From a virus, in IMG/VR virus record IMGVR_UViG_3300021964_009390, positions 124,001-188,000 of that record: a stretch of DNA of 64,000 nucleotides; one strand, given 5' to 3'. Below the pieces are notes generated by a model. That model made no database searches. It had not been told where the DNA came from and saw only the letters and a program-made list of their open reading frames with translations. Below, piece by piece: positions 34,148 through 41,555 of this stretch. Position numbers and translations under genes: made by a program. How positions within the stretch are numbered: the stretch's first letter is position 1; each line of letters begins with the position of its first letter.

Positions 34148-34648
34148 TTATAACGGATCTTTGCACAGTTGCAATAGTTTTTTTGTATTATTTTTAAAAA
34201 AACTGTGGAACTCACATATAATGTACTTCTCTTTGTATATAAAAAACGAGTCTGGTATGGTGTATTCCTCGAAAAACTCTTGTGAAAACACGACACACGT
34301 ACCACAGTAACTGATTTTGAAAGTCAAAAACCATATTTTGTTTGTGTCTTGTGCTTGTTCAATCCACGAATTGAGTTGCTTGTTGTCCGTGAACAGTTGA
34401 AACCATGAGAATTTCTTGTATGATTTACATTCTATCTTCATACCGAACAGCTCCTCTGGAACTATCAAATCACCCTCGGTGAGTAACTGTTGGGTTTTAG
34501 ATAAACGGTTTAGACGTGACGAATTCTTACCCCCAACAAAAGCACCACTATTAGGTACTCTTTCAAAATTTAATTTAAAATAATCGGAAAGATACTTAGC
34601 AACTTCACGTTCACCTCGATTACCTTTTCCTTTACTTTTACTGGGCAT
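34148..34648 (-). CDS. Holliday-junction-resolvase-like / PD-(D/E)xK endonuclease
   Basis: A 166-residue protein with a start like archaeal-type resolvases. KGNRGEREVAKYLSDYF at about 8-24 supplies the first Glu. RVPNSGAFVGG follows near 31-41. LLTEGDLIVPEELFGMKIECKSYKKF near 55-80 holds GD and ExK (ECK). This is a clear PD-(D/E)xK core. Such enzymes cut branched or mismatched DNA and may replace T4 gp49. A late-like TGTAAATA box stands 5 nt before the ATG. Confidence 0.75.
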   Translation of the reverse strand: MPSKSKGKGNRGEREVAKYLSDYFKLNFERVPNSGAFVGGKNSSRLNRLSKTQQLLTEGDLIVPEELFGMKIECKSYKKFSWFQLFTDNKQLNSWIEQAQDTNKIWFLTFKISYCGTCVVFSQEFFEEYTIPDSFFIYKEKYIICEFHSFFKNNTKKLLQLCKDPL

Positions 34649-34653
34649 TCATT

Positions 34654-34661
34654 TATTTACA
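34654..34661 (-). promoter_or_regulatory. Possible late promoter box (TGTAAATA)
   Basis: TGTAAATA on the minus strand matches 7 of 8 late positions if the second base is free, and lies 5 nt before the ATG at 34648. It overlaps the stop region of the small gene upstream. Confidence 0.45.
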
Positions 34662-34881
34662 GTACATTTTTAAGATTTCTACGCAATATGGTCAATTGCT
34701 CCCTTTTAACCTTACGTTTACTACGTTTTTTACGCTTAGTTACAGGTTTAAAACCAATAAAAGTAGGTATTCTCGCATCACCATCAGCATAACCACCACC
34801 AACATCACCAAATACACCCCCTGCACCGGCTACATTATCTTCATTGATAGTTTTAACGAAATAACTTTTAAATAGATTCAT
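34657..34881 (-). CDS. Small basic protein with capsid-targeting-like leader
   Basis: A 74-residue protein. MNLFKSYFVKTINED then NVAGAGG suggests a leader with cleavage after I-N-E; the mature part would start DNVAGAG. A Gly-rich middle leads to a strongly basic end (KRKKRSKRKVKREQ near 49-62), suited to bind packaged DNA. A CATAAATA is found about 30 nt upstream of the ATG, farther than usual. This is the clearest candidate for a DNA-binding internal head protein. Confidence 0.6.
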   Translation of the reverse strand: MNLFKSYFVKTINEDNVAGAGGVFGDVGGGYADGDARIPTFIGFKPVTKRKKRSKRKVKREQLTILRRNLKNVL

Positions 34882-34903
34882 GGATTATGTGTGTAAAGTA
34901 TAC

Positions 34904-34909
34904 TATAAT
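34904..34909 (+). promoter_or_regulatory. TATAAT -10 box before uvsY
   Basis: TATAAT within TATACTATAATAAG, 8 nt before the ATG at 34918. The extended -10 is shared with the queC and gp32 promoters, but no good -35 is seen 16-18 nt upstream, so an activator-dependent middle promoter is possible. Confidence 0.5.
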
Positions 34910-34917
34910 AAGTATTT

Positions 34918-35313
34918 ATGGATGTAATAGAGCAATATATACTAGAACTTGAAAAAGATGTTAAGTTGGACCAGTTCAACATACGGGATTGCCAAATGAA
35001 ACTACCGGCATACAAGCATAAATGGGTAGGTCGTCTGATGAGACACAAGCACGAAGTAGTAAAACTAAACCAAAAGAAACAATCTCTTAAAAAAACAGTC
35101 GTGAACAAGATACAAAGCGCTAGTACATACAAGGTATCAAAACCAGCTGCAGAAAAAGCGGCTAGTACACATGATAGTATAGTGGATATAACCAATAAGA
35201 TAGATGAACTCAACGTAATCATTGAATTTTTAGAAAAATCCGAGCGGATACTGAGCAGCATGACGTTTGATATAAAAAACCTTGTAGAAATCATGAAACT
35301 AGAAACAACATGA
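34918..35313 (+). CDS. uvsY: UvsY recombination mediator
   Basis: UvsY loads the UvsX recombinase onto gp32-coated single-stranded DNA. This 131-residue protein has the family layout: an acidic start, LKLPAYKHKW-like segment near 28-37 (family: LKIPTLHAKY), a basic helix (QKKQSLKKTVVNKI) near 53-66, a variable region, then IIEFLEKSERILSSMTFDIKNLVEI near 101-125 (family: KFLEEILRQINNRTFQIKNAIE). It leads a unit of recombination genes with a 4-nt overlap to uvsW. Confidence 0.83.
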   Translation: MDVIEQYILELEKDVKLDQFNIRDCQMKLPAYKHKWVGRLMRHKHEVVKLNQKKQSLKKTVVNKIQSASTYKVSKPAAEKAASTHDSIVDITNKIDELNVIIEFLEKSERILSSMTFDIKNLVEIMKLETT

Positions 35314-36770
35314 ACAAGTTGGTACAGCTGAGTTGGGATAATACTAAAAATGTTGCTATTATCAAGTGTGATCCAGATCTATTTGGTCACATCAGAGAAC
35401 AATTCAGTATACCGAACAAGCAATACAGATTTCAGCGTCGTTTCTCCCGATACACCCCTAAGAGGTTGTATGCTATCACACCAACTGGTCGCTTTTTACC
35501 TGGAATATTTTATGAAATAAAGAAATTTATAAATGATACATACAACAACATATCATTTGGTTATAGTAATGTGTTTTTAAACAACATAAAACCCCGATAT
35601 TTTATAGATGATCTAGCCAGTTTACGATTAGATTTAAGAGACTATCAACAAAATATAGTAAAAAAATGCCTGCAAATAGGTAGAGGTGTAGTAGTACTAG
35701 CCACTGCCGGTGGTAAAACCCTCACAACAGCATGCTTGGTAGAGTCTATATATAAAAAATGTGAAAAAACTAACGATTTTAAATGTTTAGTGATAGTACC
35801 CACTCTAAATCTAGTACATCAAACACATTCAGATTTTGAAGACTACAATGTATCATTCACAACATGTAAATGGACCGGTGATGAACCGTTAGACCCGACA
35901 TCCAATGTGATTGTAGCCAATGTAGGTATCTTACAAAGCTCAAAAACAGATATTGACTGGATAAAATACATAGATCTATTAGTCGTTGATGAAGTACACA
36001 TGCTAAGAAAAGGTAATAAAATAAACAAACTTGTGTCAAGTATCATAACCCCTAACAAATACGGTCTGACTGGTACTTTACCAGAATGTAAGTTAGATCA
36101 ATGGAATATATACGGCTTGATAGGACCTAAATTATACGAGAAATCGAGCAAAGATTTGAGAGATCAAGAATTTATAGGTAATGTACAGGCACAAGTACTC
36201 AAATTATCTTACAACCAATCACCGGAGCATTGCACCAACCCTAATGATAGATACAGAAAAGAAGTAGAATTTTTAACAAAAAATACATACAGAAATAAAC
36301 TAATTGCACGACTATGTAAGAATTTTAAAAACAATTGTTTAATAATGGTAGATTATATAGAACATGGTCAGTTAATCCATGACAACATAATAGAACAAAA
36401 CCCAGACAAACAAGTATATTATATAAAAGGAGATGTAGAGATTGAAGAGCGAGAGAAGATAAGACAGTTGATGGAACAACATGATGATATAGCTATTGTA
36501 GCAATATCAAAAATATTCTCCACTGGAATCAATATTAAAAATTTACACTATATTGTTTTTGCTGGTGGTGGTAAAGCTAAAATAAAAATAATACAAAGTA
36601 TAGGAAGAGGTTTAAGATTGCATAATGGTAAGAAAGATCTTATAATAGTAGATATTATGGACCAACTAACATATGGGATCAAACATGGGCAAAAAAGACT
36701 CACTTTATATGACGATGAAAAAATCAAATACAACATCAAAACCGTTGAAGAAACGAAAACGAGCGAGTAG
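35310..36770 (+). CDS. uvsW: UvsW-like SF2 helicase
   Basis: UvsW remodels branched DNA and R-loops, shifting replication from origin- to recombination-driven mode. This 486-residue SF2 helicase has LRDYQQNIVKKCL near 109-121, Walker A ATAGGKTLTTA near 131-141, DEVH box LVVDEVHML near 222-230, motif III YGLTGTLPE near 250-258 and motif VI IQSIGRGLRLHNGK near 430-443. An N-terminal region of about 100 residues precedes the ATPase, as in T4 UvsW. Its end overlaps gp55 by about 100 nt. Confidence 0.9.
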   Translation: MNKLVQLSWDNTKNVAIIKCDPDLFGHIREQFSIPNKQYRFQRRFSRYTPKRLYAITPTGRFLPGIFYEIKKFINDTYNNISFGYSNVFLNNIKPRYFIDDLASLRLDLRDYQQNIVKKCLQIGRGVVVLATAGGKTLTTACLVESIYKKCEKTNDFKCLVIVPTLNLVHQTHSDFEDYNVSFTTCKWTGDEPLDPTSNVIVANVGILQSSKTDIDWIKYIDLLVVDEVHMLRKGNKINKLVSSIITPNKYGLTGTLPECKLDQWNIYGLIGPKLYEKSSKDLRDQEFIGNVQAQVLKLSYNQSPEHCTNPNDRYRKEVEFLTKNTYRNKLIARLCKNFKNNCLIMVDYIEHGQLIHDNIIEQNPDKQVYYIKGDVEIEEREKIRQLMEQHDDIAIVAISKIFSTGINIKNLHYIVFAGGGKAKIKIIQSIGRGLRLHNGKKDLIIVDIMDQLTYGIKHGQKRLTLYDDEKIKYNIKTVEETKTSE

Positions 36771-37188
36771 AAAAGACACAAACACTTACGTAAACCAGAA
36801 AGAGTTTATGGAAGCCCTCCGTGTGTATTACGATACTGATGAAATTAGCACCGAACTCGCTACATACGTTAAGAAAATTGCTGAAGGGCTATCATATGCA
36901 CCAAATTTTATAAATTATACTTATAAAGACGAGATGGTTGGTGACGCTATACTCAAAATGATGCAGGCACTAGAGTATAAAAAATTTGACTTAGAGAACA
37001 GAGACAATCCTTTTGGTTATTTTACAACAATCGCGTTTCATGCTTTTATTAATCGAATTAAAAAAGAAAAAAAGCAACGCGAAACAATTAATGATTACCA
37101 GGAACAAGTGTATCAAGAGTTGATGAATGACGGTTCATCAGCGACAGGTGCGCATGTATACATAGCTGATAGTACAGACGACGAATAA
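36673..37188 (+). CDS. 55: gp55-like late sigma factor
   Basis: gp55 replaces host sigma and directs RNA polymerase to TATAAATA late promoters with gp45. The match to T4 gp55 is in the core: AEGLSYAPNFINYTYKDEMVGDAI near residues 72-95 (T4 has [21 protein letters not shown]), then NPFGYFTTIAFHAFINRIKKEKKQ near 115-138 (T4 [23 protein letters not shown]). The protein is 171 residues in this frame. The frame overlaps uvsW; later ATGs at 36685 and 36709 are alternative starts. It explains the many late boxes seen here. Confidence 0.85.
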   Translation: MGSNMGKKDSLYMTMKKSNTTSKPLKKRKRASRKDTNTYVNQKEFMEALRVYYDTDEISTELATYVKKIAEGLSYAPNFINYTYKDEMVGDAILKMMQALEYKKFDLENRDNPFGYFTTIAFHAFINRIKKEKKQRETINDYQEQVYQELMNDGSSATGAHVYIADSTDDE

Positions 37189-37204
37189 TCTTGATTGTAT
37201 ATTG

Positions 37205-38266
37205 ATGAATTTAAACAACTTTCAGTTTAAACATCATGAAGTATGTTGTATATCTGATATCCATATTGGAGTGCATCAGAATAGTCAGATGTGGTTGGAT
37301 ATATGTGATGAATGGGGAGATTGGTTACTAGATGAACTGAAATCTAAAAATATAAAAGATATAATCATATGTGGTGATTTATTTCACTATAGAGATGAGA
37401 TTGCTGTAAACACCATACACCACGTGACGGACTTTTTACATAAGTTTAATGAATTTAATATAATAATGTTGGTGGGTAACCATGATGCATACTACAAGGA
37501 TCGTTCAGATGTTAACAGTATGAGTATATTGTCCGGGTGGAACAATATATGTGTGGTTGATAAGGATATATATGTACATGAGCATGGTTCTAACCGTCTG
37601 GCTTTTGCCCCATGGGGCGTTACCGCGGATCAAATTCCGAACTGTGATATATTGTTCGGTCATTTTGAAATTGAGAACTTTAACTTGTCTCAACACTTTG
37701 TATGTAAGCATGGTATAAAATCGAAAAGTCTTCTGGATAAAACAGATCTAGTGATAACCGGACATTTTCATACCAGAGAACAACGAGAGTATAGGAATGG
37801 GCAAATTGTATATCTAGGTAATCCGTATCAAATGGATTTTGGTGATTCTGGACAGACTAAAGGTTACTATATACTAGATATTAATAATAAAAAGTACAAT
37901 TTCTGTGAAAATAAAATATCCCCTACACATGAAAAAATAACATTAAGCGGTCTAGTAGAGCATGGAGATATTGACAATCATATTATAAATAAAATATCAA
38001 ACAACATAGTACGTTTTGTTGTAGATAAGAACATATCACCTGATGAGATAGAACAGCTGTTAAGAATTTTAAGTTCATACAAGCCATTGATTCTCACTAC
38101 AGATTACAACATAAATTTTGATAGATTTGGTTTATCTGACGAAGATACCGATTTAAGCGGAGTTAGCATAGAATCTGCAATAGATGAATTTGTAAATTTA
38201 TTAGATATAAACAATAAAGAAAAAATAATACAATATACAACAAATTTATACAATCGTTGTAAATGA
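37205..38266 (+). CDS. 47: gp47 recombination nuclease subunit (Mre11-like)
   Basis: The nuclease half of the gp46/gp47 complex, which resects DNA ends. This calcineurin-like phosphoesterase of 353 residues has CISDIHIGVH near 16-25, IICGDLFHYRDE near 57-68, MLVGNHDAYY near 89-98, the FGHFE segment near 155-159 and ITGHFHTRE near 183-191, giving the full set of metal ligands. The ATG at 37205 is used; a TTG directly before it also opens the frame. gp46 follows 17 bases on. Confidence 0.93.
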   Translation: MNLNNFQFKHHEVCCISDIHIGVHQNSQMWLDICDEWGDWLLDELKSKNIKDIIICGDLFHYRDEIAVNTIHHVTDFLHKFNEFNIIMLVGNHDAYYKDRSDVNSMSILSGWNNICVVDKDIYVHEHGSNRLAFAPWGVTADQIPNCDILFGHFEIENFNLSQHFVCKHGIKSKSLLDKTDLVITGHFHTREQREYRNGQIVYLGNPYQMDFGDSGQTKGYYILDINNKKYNFCENKISPTHEKITLSGLVEHGDIDNHIINKISNNIVRFVVDKNISPDEIEQLLRILSSYKPLILTTDYNINFDRFGLSDEDTDLSGVSIESAIDEFVNLLDINNKEKIIQYTTNLYNRCK

Positions 38267-38283
38267 ACTAGATAATATTTGAT

Positions 38284-40122
38284 ATGAAACATATACAGTT
38301 TAGAAAATTATCAATCAAAAATTTTTTATCGGTCGGAGATACACCAGTAGAAATAGACTTCCGGCCAGGTCTGCATATCATAACAGGTATAAATAAAGAC
38401 AAGGTTGACCGCCGCAATGGTGTGGGTAAAAGTACTATCGCCGATGCTTTATATTTTGCACTGTATGGTAGTACATTGAGGGAGTTAAAAAAAGAGTTTA
38501 TATGTAATAATATATCCCCTGGTAGATGTGAAGTATCGTTGTCAATAGAGATACAAGACAAGCAAAAAAGTACAGAATATAGAATAACTAGACTATTAAA
38601 TCCAACCAAGTGTTATATCTACAAGGATGGCGAAGACTGTACTCGAGACACAATATTACATACAACAGACTTTATCAACAACCTCATAAACACTTCTGAG
38701 GATGTGTTTCAAAACTGTATATTAATGACAGTAAACAACACAATACCTTTCATGGCAAAGAAACGCATAGATAAGCGAAAATTTATAGAAGGTATATTAA
38801 ATTTAGAAGTTTTTAGCGGTATGATAACCATGTTGAGAAATGAATATAACGAAAAGCGCCGTGAATTAGAAACTGAATGTACCGTGTTTGATGAAGTTCA
38901 AAACTCTCTTAAAAATTATAATGAACAAAAAAACTTACATGACAATAGCAAGTATGAAAAACTTAAAAAGTATAAGACAAGACAACAGGACAACATAGCA
39001 GAGTTACGAGATATAGAAAGTAAAATTAAAAATACAAAACTGCTAGACTCGACAGAATATATAACTAAATCAGACATTCTAGAAAAAAGGCTAGCGGCAT
39101 GCAAGAGTAAGACATCTAAAATAAACACTGAAATTATAGAGAAAAAAACAAACATCAATATATCATTAAAACAGCTAGAAACTCTGTCTGGTGTGAAATC
39201 AGAACCAATATGTCCTACATGCTTGAGAAAAATAGATCATGACGACATAACACATATTGAACAAGAAAAAATAAATATAAAACAAAACATAAAAACATAT
39301 AAACAAGCGGTAGATGATAGTACATGTGAGTATAATGATTTAATAAACGTAAAAACTGAACTTGAAGACCGGATAGACAAAAATAACGATTCCATATCAC
39401 AAGCTAAACTAGTCGAACAACAACTAGAGAGTTACAACACTCGTAAAGAACAACTGAACAACTGGCAGACTGAGTTGAAACAAGACATACAAGAATTGAA
39501 CAACCAATCCAATCAATTCGATACTTTAATAAAAGATACCGAGTCTAGAATAACTTCAATTAAAGATAACATTAATAATATAAAAGAAAATATAAAAGAT
39601 TTAGATGTTGTGAAGTTTGTTGTATCGGAGGAAGGGGTAAAATCATACATTGTAAAAAAGATATTGCAGTTGTTGAACAATAAACTATCATATTACTTGA
39701 AAAAAATGGATAGTAATTGTGTTTTATTTTTCAATGAGTATTTTGAAGAACAAATCGTAGATGACAAAGGCAAAATATGTAGCTACTTCAATTTTAGTGG
39801 AGCTGAACGAAAAAATATAGATCTCGCATGCTTATTCACATTTATGGATATACGGAGACTGCAAGGAGATGTAGCATTCAACGTGAGTGTATATGACGAA
39901 CTGTTTGATAGTAGCTTGGACGAGAAGGGTGTTGACCTTGTCATACAAATATTAAAAGAGAGACTAGAAAAATATAATGAATGTATGTATGTAATATCTC
40001 ATCGAAAGGAAAGTGTTAATTTCACCACACAAGCCGAAATAAGAGATGGTGATATAATTTTCCTCAAAAAAGAGAACGGTATAACCACGAGGGTACCATT
40101 CACAAGAGACAAGTCTAACTAA
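38284..40122 (+). CDS. 46: gp46 recombination ATPase subunit (Rad50-like)
   Basis: A 612-residue SMC/Rad50-type ATPase. The Walker A region NGVGKSTIADALYFALYGS lies at about residues 45-63, and long coiled-coil arms at 190-310 and 330-440. Between them is a zinc hook, EPICPTCLRKI, near 307-317. Signature FNFSGAERKNIDLA lies near 504-517 and Walker B VYDELFDSS near 538-546. With gp47 it forms the end-processing complex for recombination-dependent replication. The T4 gp46 is about 560 residues; the extra length is in the coiled coil. Confidence 0.93.
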   Translation: MKHIQFRKLSIKNFLSVGDTPVEIDFRPGLHIITGINKDKVDRRNGVGKSTIADALYFALYGSTLRELKKEFICNNISPGRCEVSLSIEIQDKQKSTEYRITRLLNPTKCYIYKDGEDCTRDTILHTTDFINNLINTSEDVFQNCILMTVNNTIPFMAKKRIDKRKFIEGILNLEVFSGMITMLRNEYNEKRRELETECTVFDEVQNSLKNYNEQKNLHDNSKYEKLKKYKTRQQDNIAELRDIESKIKNTKLLDSTEYITKSDILEKRLAACKSKTSKINTEIIEKKTNINISLKQLETLSGVKSEPICPTCLRKIDHDDITHIEQEKINIKQNIKTYKQAVDDSTCEYNDLINVKTELEDRIDKNNDSISQAKLVEQQLESYNTRKEQLNNWQTELKQDIQELNNQSNQFDTLIKDTESRITSIKDNINNIKENIKDLDVVKFVVSEEGVKSYIVKKILQLLNNKLSYYLKKMDSNCVLFFNEYFEEQIVDDKGKICSYFNFSGAERKNIDLACLFTFMDIRRLQGDVAFNVSVYDELFDSSLDEKGVDLVIQILKERLEKYNECMYVISHRKESVNFTTQAEIRDGDIIFLKKENGITTRVPFTRDKSN

Positions 40123-40123
40123 A

Positions 40124-41269
40124 ATGTTTGTAAATCCATTAAACCCTACCGGAAACACTTCATTTCAGTTCAACAAACCGGCACCTACCACACCACCAAC
40201 TTCAAAATTACCGGAAAATACACTGCCTAGATTTTTAAATTTCGTTGCTGATTACACCGGATGTGGCCATTGGAGAATGTTGTGGCCGGAACAAATACTG
40301 AACAGTTACAGAATGTGTGTGATGCAAAGCTCTACCATGATGGTGACAGATCCCAAGCATTTTTCTGGTGTGAGAACTGTTAGAGTACAGAGACAAGCGA
40401 GCCCTACACAGGAAAAATACTTAAATTATTTGAAAAATAATCTCGGTATCCGATTGGTATATGATATTGATGATGTATGTTTTGGAGAGGATATTCCACA
40501 TTATAATCCGTTCCGGACTGCTTTTACAGACCCGGTCATAATTGACGGTATCAAACGTATGATGGAACTTTGCGATGAGATGACAGTTACAACTCCAGCT
40601 CTTAAAAAATATTATCAAGACAATACAAATCAAAAAAACATAACAGTTATACCAAATTACCCACCAAGATTCTGGATAGGTAACATGTATAATACCAAGC
40701 AAAGAAGTAAAATTTATGACAAGCATGCGAAAAAACCTAGGATACTTTACGCCGGGAGTAGTTCACATTTTGATATAAAAAATAATAATCAACACATCGA
40801 TGATTTGTCACATGTGAATAGTTATATAATAAAAACACTCAACAAATATCAATGGGTGTTTGTAGGAGGGATCCCATACCAATTGAAATCATACGTGAAC
40901 AGTGGTAAGATTGAGTATCATAAATGGAACCATTTGTATGATTACCCATATGAAATATCTAAATTAGAAATAACTGCATCGATTGTACCTCTACAAGACA
41001 ACCAATTCAATCGCGGTAAAAGTGATATAAAATTTTTAGAATGTGCAGCTTTGGGTATCCCGACTGTGTGTCAAGACATAGGAGTTTACAATAAATGTAA
41101 ACATTTATTCAAGACAGTAGACTGTTTAGATGAACAGCTCAACACATTACTATCTACAAAGAAACATTACATGTCAACATGTGATAGAAATCACGCGCAT
41201 GTGTGTAGTATGTGGTTAGAAAACGAAAACAATAGAAACAAATATTTAAAAATATATCAGGTTGATTAA
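40124..41269 (+). CDS. Glycosyltransferase between gp46 and gp43
   Basis: A 381-residue GT-B-type protein. Residues about 1-40 are Pro/Thr-rich. The core has GIRLVYDIDDVCFGEDIP near 105-122, EMTVTTPALKKYY near 150-162 and ITVIPNYPPRFW near 174-185. RILYAGSSSHFD lies near 206-217 and VPLQDNQFNRGKSDIKFLEC near 287-306, the last like the donor-binding end of GT4 enzymes. Such DIDD-bearing transferases are frequent in T4-like marine phages. It starts one base after gp46, so it is co-transcribed with recombination genes. Confidence 0.75.
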   Translation: MFVNPLNPTGNTSFQFNKPAPTTPPTSKLPENTLPRFLNFVADYTGCGHWRMLWPEQILNSYRMCVMQSSTMMVTDPKHFSGVRTVRVQRQASPTQEKYLNYLKNNLGIRLVYDIDDVCFGEDIPHYNPFRTAFTDPVIIDGIKRMMELCDEMTVTTPALKKYYQDNTNQKNITVIPNYPPRFWIGNMYNTKQRSKIYDKHAKKPRILYAGSSSHFDIKNNNQHIDDLSHVNSYIIKTLNKYQWVFVGGIPYQLKSYVNSGKIEYHKWNHLYDYPYEISKLEITASIVPLQDNQFNRGKSDIKFLECAALGIPTVCQDIGVYNKCKHLFKTVDCLDEQLNTLLSTKKHYMSTCDRNHAHVCSMWLENENNRNKYLKIYQVD

Positions 41270-41281
41270 CAGATGTGGTAA

Positions 41282-41289
41282 TATAAATA
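41282..41289 (+). promoter_or_regulatory. Perfect T4 late promoter TATAAATA inside the replication region
   Basis: Exact TATAAATA, 5 nt before the ATG at 41295. It places a short late gene directly before the early gp43 promoter. Confidence 0.75.
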
Positions 41290-41294
41290 GTAAC

Positions 41295-41513
41295 ATGCCA
41301 ACAACTAAAAAAGCAAAAACTACAAAAACTTCAGCCCCAGACTACAAAATCGTACTTGAAGAAGTGTTAGATCTGAGCTCAGCTCTAGTTAGAGAGATTG
41401 ACAACATTATGGAGTCACAATTACCACCGGCTCAAGTTGGTAAAGTTTTAGGTGATGTGGTTTCCGGATTTCAACAGAGACTAGAAGAATATAAAGTATC
41501 CGCGAAACTATAA
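41295..41513 (+). CDS. Small late protein before gp43, 72 residues
   Basis: A 72-residue protein with a Lys/Thr-rich start (MPTTKKAKTTKTSAP) and a helical remainder (EEVLDLSSALVREIDNIME). A longer frame opens at 41262, but the exact late box fixes the start at 41295. Not recognised. The basic N-terminus and late timing suggest a virion or DNA-associated protein. Confidence 0.6.
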   Translation: MPTTKKAKTTKTSAPDYKIVLEEVLDLSSALVREIDNIMESQLPPAQVGKVLGDVVSGFQQRLEEYKVSAKL

Positions 41514-41520
41514 ATTTATA

Positions 41521-41549
41521 TTGATATATTCACATATATACTCTATAAT
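41521..41549 (+). promoter_or_regulatory. Sigma-70-like early promoter before gp43
   Basis: TTGATA (41521-41526), 17-nt spacer, TATAAT (41544-41549), then 6 nt to the GTG at 41556. Confidence 0.72.
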
Positions 41550-41555
41550 TAGAGT

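Noticed and set aside
34878-35294. A 138-codon minus-strand frame covering uvsY
   Set aside because: It is the antisense shadow of uvsY, whose family match is clear.
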